From: Thermoplasmatota archaeon
GTDB taxonomy: Archaea > Thermoplasmatota > Penumbrarchaeia > Penumbrarchaeales > Penumbrarchaeaceae
Reading direction: 5' to 3'
NCBI GenBank assembly: GCA_030595585.1
Contig: JAUVCY010000130.1
Location: 1-6,037 of the forward strand
DNA length: 6,037 nt
A model generated the notes under the pieces. That model had not been told where the DNA came from. It saw only the letters and a program-made list of their open reading frames with translations, and ran no database searches. The translations under genes and the position numbers were made by a program. Shown here piece by piece: positions 1 through 6,037 of the stretch. Position 1 is the first letter of the stretch. Each line of letters begins with the position of its first letter.

Positions 1-188
1 GATACACCGGCGGCCGGCGTACCGTTCTCGTATGTGAGGTTCACAAGGATATTGGAGATATGGTATTCCGTGGGGCCAACCCTGGTTCCATCTCTCAAGT
101 CATCCACCCCCAGAACGGGCACGGTTGTGGTCAAAAGAGCCATACATAGAATGCTTATTATGGTCATATCACGAATGGATCTGTTCAT
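1..188 (-). CDS. N-terminal part of a secreted surface protein, third paralogue (runs off left edge)
   Basis: The first 62 codons are visible; the rest lies beyond the left edge. The protein opens with MNRSIRDMTI, a basic n-region followed by a hydrophobic stretch (about residues 8-26) ending in VPVLG, which looks like a Sec signal peptide cleaved near residue 27. The mature part reaches a beta-strand-like segment with VNLTYENGTPAAG (residues 49-61), carrying two N-glycosylation sequons (N50, N55). It aligns without gaps to the first 62 residues of the complete gene at 298-4314, with 27 of 62 identical, including RS, LC, VPV, and NLTY.NGTPA. The ATG at 188 is preferred because a GAAGG Shine-Dalgarno-like motif lies 7 nt upstream and a TATA-like box 44 nt upstream, exactly as in the neighbour. 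By paralogy the complete protein is probably a long multi-domain, C-terminally anchored surface protein; that part is inference. The specific function is unknown. Confidence 0.85.
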   Translation of the reverse strand, partial: MNRSIRDMTIISILCMALLTTTVPVLGVDDLRDGTRVGPTEYHISNILVNLTYENGTPAAGV

Positions 189-195
189 AACGACA

Positions 196-200
196 CCTTC
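196..200 (-). promoter_or_regulatory. Shine-Dalgarno-like GAAGG for the gene starting at 188
   Basis: On the minus strand GAAGG, continuing as GAAGGTG, stands 7 nt before the ATG. It partly matches the complement of the archaeal 16S rRNA 3' end (GGAGGTGATC). The same pentamer sits at the same distance before the neighbouring start at 4314, although the surrounding leader has diverged. This supports both start choices. Confidence 0.55.
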
Positions 201-231
201 ATCAGGAATGTCCAATAATATCGTTATATCA

Positions 232-249
232 TATATTAATGGGACGGTA
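232..249 (-). promoter_or_regulatory. Archaeal-type promoter (TATA-like box) of the gene starting at 188
   Basis: Read on the minus strand, the 18 bases TACCGTCCCATTAATATA are identical to those upstream of the paralogue at 4314. The TTAATATA part (232-239) resembles an archaeal TATA box. The CCGTCCC just upstream occupies the position of the B-recognition element but is not the usual purine-rich form. Transcription would be expected about 26 nt downstream of the box, near 209, leaving a leader of about 20 nt that still contains GAAGG. The spacing from this element to the start codon is the same (44 nt) in both copies. Confidence 0.7.
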
Positions 250-275
250 TCAGCGGCTACCACGGGAAGGCCGGG

Positions 276-298
276 GAGGAGAGATATTCTCTCTCCTC
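276..298. repeat. 9-bp perfect inverted repeat overlapping a stop codon
   Basis: GAGGAGAGA (276-284) and TCTCTCCTC (290-298) are perfect complements around a 5-nt loop. In the minus-strand transcript the first stem base is the G of the UAG stop of the long gene, so the hairpin would form immediately at the end of translation. No U-tract follows (the next bases are CCCCGGCC), so it does not look like a standard archaeal or bacterial terminator. It could protect the 3' end of the mRNA or separate the transcripts, but that is inference. No counterpart is seen after the stop codon at 4428. Confidence 0.45.
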
Positions 299-3200
299 TA
301 CTCTTCTTCATAGTCCAGCTTATTAGCCCTCTTCCTCCTGGATATCAGGACGAAGATGAGAACGAACGCAAGAAGGACGATCACCAGCGAGAGACAGCAT
401 ACGGCAGCTATCTGGGTCAGGTTATCCTCGTCATCATCCGATCTTGCCGGCTTATGCGGTATGGTCTGGCTGCCGCTTTCAGATGGGGCCAGGTCATCGC
501 CTCCTGAACTGTCGGAGAAGTGATAGGAGTATGTCTCCTCCCAGTTGAACTCATCACCGGAGATTGTGAGCTCGTACACGCCATCTTCGGTCTCCTCGAG
601 CTTCAACGAACCCCAGCCATCGATGACGATGAATACGTCCATCCCGGCCTCGCCCGTCACCTCAACGGTCCAATCGCCATCCTCATCAACAGTGACGACA
701 GCCTCGGTGATATCCCATCCAGGCGGTATCGCCGGGTTCACAGGGGTGGTGAAGGTGCCCGAGAACGCAGGTGCCTCATCGGGGCCTCCATCAGTTGAGG
801 AGAAGTGGTAGCTGTATGTGGTGTTCCATTCGAATTCGGATATCGGGATCGTGGAGCGATACGCGCCGATATCCGCAGGGATCAGGAAGGACCCGACCCC
901 ATCCACCACGAAATAGATGGACGTGCCCTCTATACCCGATACGGCAACTGTCAGGTCCACACTCCCAATGAACTCCACACTCGCCCCTGTGATCTTCCAG
1001 GTGGCCACCGTGCTTCCAGTGGTGAAGTTCCAGACCAGCACATTTGCAGGATGAAGCGGATAGCCGTCTATCGATAATGCAGTTGACGGGAACGCGACCT
1101 CGTAGGTCGTGTTTGGCATAAGATCATCGCATTCGAGGGTAAGGGTCATCCCTTCCCCCGACCAGCTGTACATCATATTCTCCAGAGGGGGGGTGATGTT
1201 GATCAGGTGGACGATCGTCGATCCTTCCACGCCAATGGAGAAAGTAATGACTATCCTCTCATCAAGGGGCACATCCACTGCGCCGGGTATGGGCCAGACC
1301 CCTGTAATATTGAGGTAGTCCGAGGGGGTCTCCACCTGGTAGGGCAGATACAGGTCCAGCTCGACCTCGTACCCCGAGACCGTGATGTTCATGGTGAAGT
1401 TCTCAAGGTATCCGGACCTTATCTCCGCCATGGGTTCCAGGCCCGCAGGCGGGGTCGCCTTGAGGGAGTAGTTCGTTCCGTGGGATACGTTGGTGAACCG
1501 GAAATATCCCAGCTCATCTGCGTACGTGGTAACCACATGGAGGCCGTCCTGGCTCAATCCAACATTGGCCCCTGGTATACCTCCCATGTACTCCCCGTCC
1601 TCTCCCAGTACCTGCCCAAAGATATCCGCGATGGACCTGTTCTCCAGGATGATCGGAATGTTGATATCCAGCCATCCGCTGGCGGCGATCGTCTCTGTCT
1701 CGTATGGAGCGTACAGTTCGGTCAATCCCGTCCGGACCGTGTAATCGCCCATGGTGAGCCCCTCGAAAGCATAGTACCCCTCAGCATCTGTAAGGGTCCA
1801 TGCGATCTCCGTCTCACCCTCGTCATGCAGTATCAAAGATACATTCAGGCTCTCCACGGCCGTGCCTTCCCAATCGGTCACCGTTCCGTCGATATCGAAC
1901 TCCGGTATGATCTGGAACACTATCCCCTCCTGGTCACCTGTGGCCTCAAGTGTAAGGAAATCCTTCAAGGTCCGGTTTTCGAAGCACAGTGTAAAATTAC
2001 CATTCCACACCTCAAAGGAGAACTCATTTCCATCGGACAGGTCCGCCCACTTCCTCAGGGGGGCCTCCCCCCTGTCATGGTCCGTCACCGTCAACCACCC
2101 GGAATCCAGCGGCTCACCATACTGATCGATCACTGTGCCGCTTATGTTGAAGGTCTCCTCCGGGATCGGATCGAGCAGGAGATCGTGCTGGAGGTCAGCC
2201 CTCGTGACCATCTCCGGCCTGTAGAGGAGCGGCAGGTATCCATCGGCGCTGGCCAGGACGAACATCGTATCCCTGCCCCGAACCCTGTAGTAGCCGTCCT
2301 CGTTCGATCCCTTGAAACGTTGAGTGTACAGGTGGATGATACCGTCCCAGTAGTCCGCAATGTGGGGATTGAACATGGGGTCGGTTCCCGGCGCAAATGA
2401 GCTGGTTTCCACATTGACCTGCGGGAGCACCTCCATATTGGTACTGTCCCTCACGAAACCGTGGACGGCGTTCAGATGCCTGGAAGAGTGAACTATCAGG
2501 TCATCCATTTTCCCCCCCGTTTCAGGGGTGGTGACATCCGTGGACCCCGAGGACCACATCGGTCGATAATCGTTCACACTGTTATCATCCGTGGAAAAAC
2601 GGTGAGGGATGCCAGGATACGCGTAGAACCTCACGACCCCCGAGGGGTCCGACTCCACTACATAGCTGGCTGGTCCGGGATACATAACCAGTGGATAGAT
2701 CTTGACCCAGACATCGGGGGCCGGCATCCCGCTGGAGTCCTTCACGGTGAAGTGATACTCCTCCATATCCCCGTAGACGTCGAACCTGTCCACCATGATC
2801 ACTATCTCCGGATTGGAGGGGCCTATGGTCACCGTATCCAATCTCCCATGACCGAGGTTGTGATCCGCGAAAAAATATTCATACTCTCCCTGGGAGATCT
2901 GCCCGGTGAATACGCCATAGTCGTTGGTGGTCTTTCCGAATCCCAGGCTTACATAAGAATCTCCGTATTGCCCGTTTCCGTTGATGGTGGCCCTGGGAAG
3001 AGGCGTTCCAGTCTCCCTGTCCTTCACCACGATCGTAACGTCTGCCAGGGGTGGGATCACCACCTCTGAAATGAACTCCTCAAGGGTGATATTTAGATCC
3101 ATTGTCCCGGTGGGGTCAAGGGTGATATACTGTGGGATATGTCCCCCCCTATGGATTGTCACCTCGGTCTCCACACCAATCGGGATCCCCACATGAAGTT

Positions 3201-4314
3201 TCCCGTTGATATCGGAATTTACATAGGAATAAATTTTGATCGTCCCCTGAGGGGTCTTCAAGAATTTGCTGTACCGTAAATATGCATAATTCAGGGGGTT
3301 GGTCGAGTTCCATACCTCCAGGTTGAGGTCGACGAATTCGGGAACCGCCACTCCCATCTCCAGGTCCAGGGGGGTGTCGTTCATCAGGAAATCACCCGTT
3401 GCGCTGAAGGTCACATTCCAGTCAAGGTCCTTTGGCAACGTCCAGGAGAACTCGTATTCCCCTATCGGCAGCTCCCGCTGGAACCAGTCGCCGACACGCG
3501 GTATATTGCCCATGAACCCATAACTGAAGTCGTAGTCCGACGTATAGCCCACGAGGTTCAAATTCCCATCTGGCATAACCTGATCGGTGGTGGAATTGTA
3601 TGCCTTGAACCGAAACGTCGACCCGGTAATATAGGTCGGCAGCAGGTCGATATCATGATCCACGACCTCCGGAGGATCGTTTATCAGGGCGAACCCGTAG
3701 TGATCGAAGAACCCCTCCCCCCCAGTGGAATATACATCCAGCCTGAAGGTCCTGGTCGAGTTGGGGACCATGATCTCGTAAGAACCCAGCTCATCGGAGA
3801 TGGCCGATTCCGAGTAGGAGTTCCCGTAGATATCCGCCCCCAGCACCTTCACCTCCATACCGGACACCGGCTCACCCGATGTCCTGTTCCTCAATATTCC
3901 CGTTATCGTGTTCACATGGGCCGGGACATCGCCTACCACCAGATCCAGATAGACCGACTGATCGGGCCCGATGAAGAACTCCTCATACCCCTGATACAGG
4001 GAACCCTCCTTGAACTTGATCGTTCCCACGCCCCAATCCAATCCATGTACGGTGAACTTGGCCTGTCCGGATAAGTTGGTGAGCTTTGACATGATCGAAC
4101 CGGACCTCTTGTTCTTGTACTCAACGTCGAACCCCTCGGCCGGCGTTCCGTTCCCATATGTCAGGTTCAGATAAACGTAAGCGTTGTGGAAATCGGTCAT
4201 TGGGGGCCAAGGCTCTCCCCTCGCTTCATCCGATCCAGAAACCGGCACGGCCGTGATCATTAGCGTAATGCACAGAGCGAAAATTAGCAATATGTCCTTC
4301 ATCGACCTCTTCAT
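298..4314 (-). CDS. Large secreted multi-domain surface protein with C-terminal membrane anchor (1338 aa)
   Basis: This is the only complete gene in the window. The signal peptide is MKRSMKDILLIFALCITL plus a few residues, probably cleaved after VPVSG (about residue 27). Next come about ten beta-sandwich modules of roughly 85-100 residues, many like carboxypeptidase-regulatory or Ig-like domains: about 46-130, 136-225, 228-326, 327-420, 424-512, 518-610, 614-716, 722-803, 804-892 and 896-990. Typical markers are ITG-type strand openings, TD.EGYYAFEGL and GDYTVR. Residues 1001-1100 look like an SbsA-type Ig domain (VPLDE.I.ITFS, PNTTYEVAFP, WNFTTG). Two ~82-residue copies follow (1106-1186, 1200-1281), then an acidic linker, a transmembrane helix (about 1302-1324), RRKR and an acidic tail DYEEE. 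There are 25 N-x-S/T sequons and only two ectodomain cysteines (777, 1062). The ATG at 4314 is chosen over an in-frame GTG at 4350, because the latter lies upstream of the expected transcript start. No catalytic motif is evident. A surface stalk, adhesin or S-layer-associated role is inference. Confidence 0.88.
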   Translation of the reverse strand: MKRSMKDILLIFALCITLMITAVPVSGSDEARGEPWPPMTDFHNAYVYLNLTYGNGTPAEGFDVEYKNKRSGSIMSKLTNLSGQAKFTVHGLDWGVGTIKFKEGSLYQGYEEFFIGPDQSVYLDLVVGDVPAHVNTITGILRNRTSGEPVSGMEVKVLGADIYGNSYSESAISDELGSYEIMVPNSTRTFRLDVYSTGGEGFFDHYGFALINDPPEVVDHDIDLLPTYITGSTFRFKAYNSTTDQVMPDGNLNLVGYTSDYDFSYGFMGNIPRVGDWFQRELPIGEYEFSWTLPKDLDWNVTFSATGDFLMNDTPLDLEMGVAVPEFVDLNLEVWNSTNPLNYAYLRYSKFLKTPQGTIKIYSYVNSDINGKLHVGIPIGVETEVTIHRGGHIPQYITLDPTGTMDLNITLEEFISEVVIPPLADVTIVVKDRETGTPLPRATINGNGQYGDSYVSLGFGKTTNDYGVFTGQISQGEYEYFFADHNLGHGRLDTVTIGPSNPEIVIMVDRFDVYGDMEEYHFTVKDSSGMPAPDVWVKIYPLVMYPGPASYVVESDPSGVVRFYAYPGIPHRFSTDDNSVNDYRPMWSSGSTDVTTPETGGKMDDLIVHSSRHLNAVHGFVRDSTNMEVLPQVNVETSSFAPGTDPMFNPHIADYWDGIIHLYTQRFKGSNEDGYYRVRGRDTMFVLASADGYLPLLYRPEMVTRADLQHDLLLDPIPEETFNISGTVIDQYGEPLDSGWLTVTDHDRGEAPLRKWADLSDGNEFSFEVWNGNFTLCFENRTLKDFLTLEATGDQEGIVFQIIPEFDIDGTVTDWEGTAVESLNVSLILHDEGETEIAWTLTDAEGYYAFEGLTMGDYTVRTGLTELYAPYETETIAASGWLDINIPIILENRSIADIFGQVLGEDGEYMGGIPGANVGLSQDGLHVVTTYADELGYFRFTNVSHGTNYSLKATPPAGLEPMAEIRSGYLENFTMNITVSGYEVELDLYLPYQVETPSDYLNITGVWPIPGAVDVPLDERIVITFSIGVEGSTIVHLINITPPLENMMYSWSGEGMTLTLECDDLMPNTTYEVAFPSTALSIDGYPLHPANVLVWNFTTGSTVATWKITGASVEFIGSVDLTVAVSGIEGTSIYFVVDGVGSFLIPADIGAYRSTIPISEFEWNTTYSYHFSSTDGGPDEAPAFSGTFTTPVNPAIPPGWDITEAVVTVDEDGDWTVEVTGEAGMDVFIVIDGWGSLKLEETEDGVYELTISGDEFNWEETYSYHFSDSSGGDDLAPSESGSQTIPHKPARSDDDEDNLTQIAAVCCLSLVIVLLAFVLIFVLISRRKRANKLDYEEE
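472..717 (-). repeat. Second copy of the ~82-residue C-terminal module in the complete gene
   Basis: This encodes residues 1200-1281, from WDITEA to the glycine after PSES. It shares with the preceding copy the pattern W.IT.A.V, D.TV.V.G..G, V.DG.GS, G.Y..TI, EF.W..TYSYHFS and GG.D.AP..SG. The order of short alternating strands ending in YSYHFS resembles an early-set/Ig-type beta-sandwich, but I do not recognise a named family. It contains the longest exact DNA match to the neighbouring gene (635-675). Confidence 0.8.
757..999 (-). repeat. First copy of the ~82-residue C-terminal module in the complete gene
   Basis: This encodes residues 1106-1186, from WKITGA to PAFSG. It aligns almost without gaps to the copy at 472-717, sharing the VDG.GS turn and the TYSYHFS..GG.D.AP ending. 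A short proline-rich linker (TTPVNPAIPPG) joins the two copies. It lies directly after the SbsA-like Ig domain. Confidence 0.8.
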
Positions 4315-4321
4315 GACTATC

Positions 4322-4326
4322 CCTTC
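4322..4326 (-). promoter_or_regulatory. Shine-Dalgarno-like GAAGG for the gene starting at 4314
   Basis: GAAGG on the minus strand ends 7 nt before the ATG at 4314. It is the same pentamer at the same distance as for the paralogue at 188. It supports the ATG over the GTG at 4350, which has no leader and lies upstream of the expected transcript start. Confidence 0.5.
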
Positions 4327-4357
4327 CCTGCTAACGCCCAACAATGTCACTATATCC

Positions 4358-4375
4358 TATATTAATGGGACGGTA
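4358..4375 (-). promoter_or_regulatory. Archaeal-type promoter (TATA-like box) of the complete surface-protein gene
   Basis: The same 18-base element as at 232-249 is present, with TTAATATA at 4358-4365 and CCGTCCC upstream. The expected transcript start is near 4335, which gives a leader of about 20 nt. Between this element and the start codon the two 43-nt leaders align without a gap at 26 of 43 positions, while the 18-base core is fully identical. Each gene in the array therefore appears to have its own promoter. No operator-like palindrome was seen nearby. Confidence 0.7.
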
Positions 4376-4427
4376 ACGTATCGGCGAATGGGAGGATACG
4401 GCACATTTCTGCCTTGAACTGATGATA

Positions 4428-6037
4428 TTACTCCTCGTCCAGCAGCTCCTTCTTACCTCTCCTGCTCCTCATGACCAATACGATCAGCAGGATGGTCAAG
4501 AGCACCATTATCACCAGGATCAGGCCACACACGGTGGCCGTCCGTATAGGGTCATTATCATCATCCGACCCCTCCGGCTCGGATGGCGTACTTGTGGTCC
4601 CGCCGACCGAGGGGACCAGATCATCGCCTCCGGAGCTGTCGGAGAAGTGGTAGGAGTAATCCTCCTCCCAGTCGAACTCGTCTCCGGATATGGTGAGCTC
4701 GTACACACCATCCTCGGTCTCCTCCAGCAGGAAGGAGCCCACGCCGTCTATGACGATGTAAACGTCCATCCCGGCCTCGCCCGTCACCTCAACGGTCCAA
4801 TCTCCCTCCTCATCAACGGTCACGCTGGCCTCGGAGATATCCCAACCAGGCGGCACCGCCGGGTTGGCCGGGGTCGTGAACGTGCCGGAGAACGCAGGCG
4901 CCTCATCAGGGCCTCCATCGGCAGAGGAGAAGTGGTAGCTGTATGTGGCGTTCCAGTCGAATTCGGAGATGGGTACCATCTTGTAATATGATCCCAGCTC
5001 TGCGGGGACGATGAAGGACCCGACCCCATCCACTACCAGATATACCGTCATCCCATCTTTTCCCTGCAGGGCCACGGTGAGGTACAGGTCCCCGGGTTGG
5101 AAGTCAACAATGGCCTCCGTGATCCTCCAGGACGCGGCCGAGCTCCCGGTGGTGAAGTTCCACTCCAGGTCGTTCCCTGAATGAAGCGGATAGCCATCTA
5201 TCGACAGTGCACTTGACGGAAACAGCATGGTATACGTCGTATTGGGCTGCATATCGTCATGTTCCAGCGTCAGCGTCATCAGGTCGCCTGACCAGCTGTA
5301 TACCACGTTATCAAGGGCAGGGGTGATCTCGATCAGCTGGTCGATCGTGGATGTACCCACCGCCGTGGAGAACTGTATCACTATCGGCTCGTCCAGCGGG
5401 ATATCATCTCCAACAGGAGCTCTGGAGGTGATGTTCAGATATCCCAGCGGTATCTCGACCCTGTGAGGCAGATATATCTCCGCGCTCACCTCGTATCCCG
5501 AGACCGTGATATCGTATGTGGTGTTCTCAAGGTACCCTGACCTGACGTTCTCCACGGGCTGGAACTCCACCGGGGCGGACCCCTTCAGGGAGAAGTTCCC
5601 ACCGTAAGATATGTTCCTGAAGATGTAAATGCCATTCCCATCCGAGGTGGTCGTGTTCAGGAGAACAGCGTCCCTGTAGAGGATTACCTGGCACATCGAG
5701 ATATCCACTCCGTCAAAGGGTCCGCCCTGACCTATCACCCTGATGATGATATCAGCAACAGACCTGTTCTCAACGGAGATCGGAACGTTGATATCCAGCC
5801 ACCCGCTGGCACCTATCATCTCCGACTCGTAGGGATCGTACAGTTCGGCCAATTCCGTCCGGACCGTGTAATCCCCCATGGTGAGCCCCTCAAAAGCGTA
5901 GTACCCTTCGCTATCGGTGAGGGTCCAGGCGATCTGGACCTCCTCCACATCGTGCAGTATCAGGGATACGTTCAGACCCTCAACAGGTGCCCCCTCCCAG
6001 TCCGTCACGGTTCCATCTATAACGAACTCCGGTATGA
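4428..6037 (-). CDS. C-terminal part of a secreted, membrane-anchored surface protein (paralogue, start beyond right edge)
   Basis: The last 535 sense codons and the TAA stop are visible; the frame stays open to the right edge. The GTG at 6008 is an internal valine (IPEFVIDGT before VTDWEGAP), matching IPEFDIDGTVTDWEG in the complete paralogue, so it is not the start. In visible residue numbers: a carboxypeptidase-regulatory-like module (about 3-90), a divergent module (93-190), an SbsA-like Ig domain (about 200-297; IPLDEPIVIQFS, PNTTY, WNFTTG), two ~82-residue modules (303-384, 398-479), an acidic linker (SDDDND), a transmembrane helix (about 497-522), then RSRRGKKELLDEE as a cytoplasmic tail. 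The tail keeps the basic-then-acidic pattern of its neighbour but not its sequence. By paralogy the missing part should hold a signal peptide and several more beta-sandwich modules; that is inference. The substrate or partner is unknown. Confidence 0.88.
   Translation of the reverse strand, partial: IPEFVIDGTVTDWEGAPVEGLNVSLILHDVEEVQIAWTLTDSEGYYAFEGLTMGDYTVRTELAELYDPYESEMIGASGWLDINVPISVENRSVADIIIRVIGQGGPFDGVDISMCQVILYRDAVLLNTTTSDGNGIYIFRNISYGGNFSLKGSAPVEFQPVENVRSGYLENTTYDITVSGYEVSAEIYLPHRVEIPLGYLNITSRAPVGDDIPLDEPIVIQFSTAVGTSTIDQLIEITPALDNVVYSWSGDLMTLTLEHDDMQPNTTYTMLFPSSALSIDGYPLHSGNDLEWNFTTGSSAASWRITEAIVDFQPGDLYLTVALQGKDGMTVYLVVDGVGSFIVPAELGSYYKMVPISEFDWNATYSYHFSSADGGPDEAPAFSGTFTTPANPAVPPGWDISEASVTVDEEGDWTVEVTGEAGMDVYIVIDGVGSFLLEETEDGVYELTISGDEFDWEEDYSYHFSDSSGGDDLVPSVGGTTSTPSEPEGSDDDNDPIRTATVCGLILVIMVLLTILLIVLVMRSRRGKKELLDEE
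4599..4844 (-). repeat. Second copy of the ~82-residue C-terminal module in the right-hand gene
   Basis: It runs from WDISEA to the glycine pair after LVPSV. Over an 82-residue span it is identical at 72 positions to the equivalent module of the neighbouring gene, far closer than to the other copy within its own protein. The modules therefore existed as a pair before the genes were duplicated, or the matching copies have been homogenised between genes. Confidence 0.8.
4884..5129 (-). repeat. First copy of the ~82-residue C-terminal module in the right-hand gene
   Basis: It runs from WRITEA to PAFSG, with VVDGVGSF, EFDWNATYSYHFS and GGPDEAP conserved. It is joined to the next copy by a proline-rich linker (TTPANPAVPPG), as in the neighbouring gene. 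Confidence 0.8.

Larger units (their letters stand above)
298..1910 (-). repeat. Duplicated coding segment, copy A (C-terminal 536 residues of the complete gene)
   Basis: Residues 803-1338 correspond nearly colinearly to the 535 codons visible at 4428-6037, at an offset of 4127 nt over most of the length, with only small compensating indels. Identity is uneven: 74 of 92 residues over 803-894, 72 of 82 over the last module, and well below half around 899-950. Exact DNA matches include 635-675 (41 nt), 797-821 (25 nt) and 886-906 (21 nt). Confidence 0.9.
4428..6037 (-). repeat. Duplicated coding segment, copy B (matches 298-1910)
   Basis: This is the counterpart of the C-terminal half of the complete gene, offset 4127 nt (4130 nt at the stop codon because the tail is one codon shorter). 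Exact matches to copy A include 4762-4802, 4924-4948 and 5013-5033. The intergenic regions that follow the two stop codons are not alike until the shared promoter element. Confidence 0.9.

Noticed and set aside
1207..2400. Open frame of 397 codons on the + strand
   Set aside because: It lies wholly antisense to the complete surface-protein gene, its product shows no domain or signal features, and the minus-strand frame is supported by a paralogue. It is a by-product of codon bias.
4315..4350. In-frame GTG at 4350 as start of the complete gene
   Set aside because: It would add 12 residues before the signal peptide and lies just after the TATA box, upstream of the expected transcript start. 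The paralogue aligns from the ATG at 4314 with identical promoter spacing.
4400..4413. Small inverted repeat GGCA...TGCC between the stop at 4428 and the next promoter
   Set aside because: It has only a 4-bp stem with a 6-nt loop and no T-rich tract, so it is too weak to call a terminator.
4422..4991. Open frame of 189 codons on the + strand, and similar frames at 2461-3069 and 3655-4074
   Set aside because: They are antisense to clearly coding minus-strand sequence. The frame at 4422 resembles the one at 520-798 only because the genes on the other strand are paralogous.
4428..6008. GTG at 6008 as start of a complete 526-residue gene
   Set aside because: The frame continues upstream with IPEFVIDGT, which matches the interior of the paralogue, and no signal peptide or promoter is present there. 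The gene is cut by the window edge.
1..6037. CRISPR array, tRNA/rRNA genes, insertion sequences
   Set aside because: No short regularly spaced repeats, tRNA-like cloverleaf, transposase frame or terminal inverted repeats were seen. The only large repeats are the coding paralogues.

Overview
The window is almost entirely coding, all on the minus strand, and reads as part of a tandem family of large, secreted, membrane-anchored cell-surface proteins. The organism is most likely an archaeon. Two gene starts carry a TATA-like box (TTAATATA) placed for a leader of about 20 nt, there is no bacterial -35/-10 pair, and the proteins are cysteine-poor, rich in N-glycosylation sequons and built like archaeal surface stalk proteins. 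A member of the Thermoplasmatota is my best guess, but it rests on style rather than on a marker gene.

Layout in direction of transcription (right to left): (1) 6037-4428, the C-terminal 535 codons of a surface protein whose start lies beyond the right edge. (2) A 113-nt gap holding a promoter at 4375-4358. (3) 4314-298, one complete 1338-residue paralogue with signal peptide, about ten beta-sandwich modules of carboxypeptidase-regulatory-like/Ig-like type, an SbsA-like Ig domain, two copies of an ~82-residue module, a transmembrane helix and a short basic-then-acidic tail. (4) A 109-nt gap holding a 9-bp inverted repeat at the stop codon and a near-copy of the same promoter at 249-232. (5) 188-1, the first 62 codons of a third paralogue, which runs off the left edge. 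No stretch longer than 113 nt lacks a gene.

The three genes are copies of one unit. Promoter and start codon recur with a period of 4126 nt, and the C-terminal coding regions align at an offset of 4127 nt. Conservation is patchy: blocks of about 80-88 % protein identity, including a 41-nt exact DNA match, alternate with blocks below half identity. This suggests tandem duplication followed by uneven divergence or gene conversion. The proteins probably form or decorate the cell surface as stalks, adhesins or S-layer-associated proteins. No catalytic motif was seen, so a more exact function cannot be given from this sequence.
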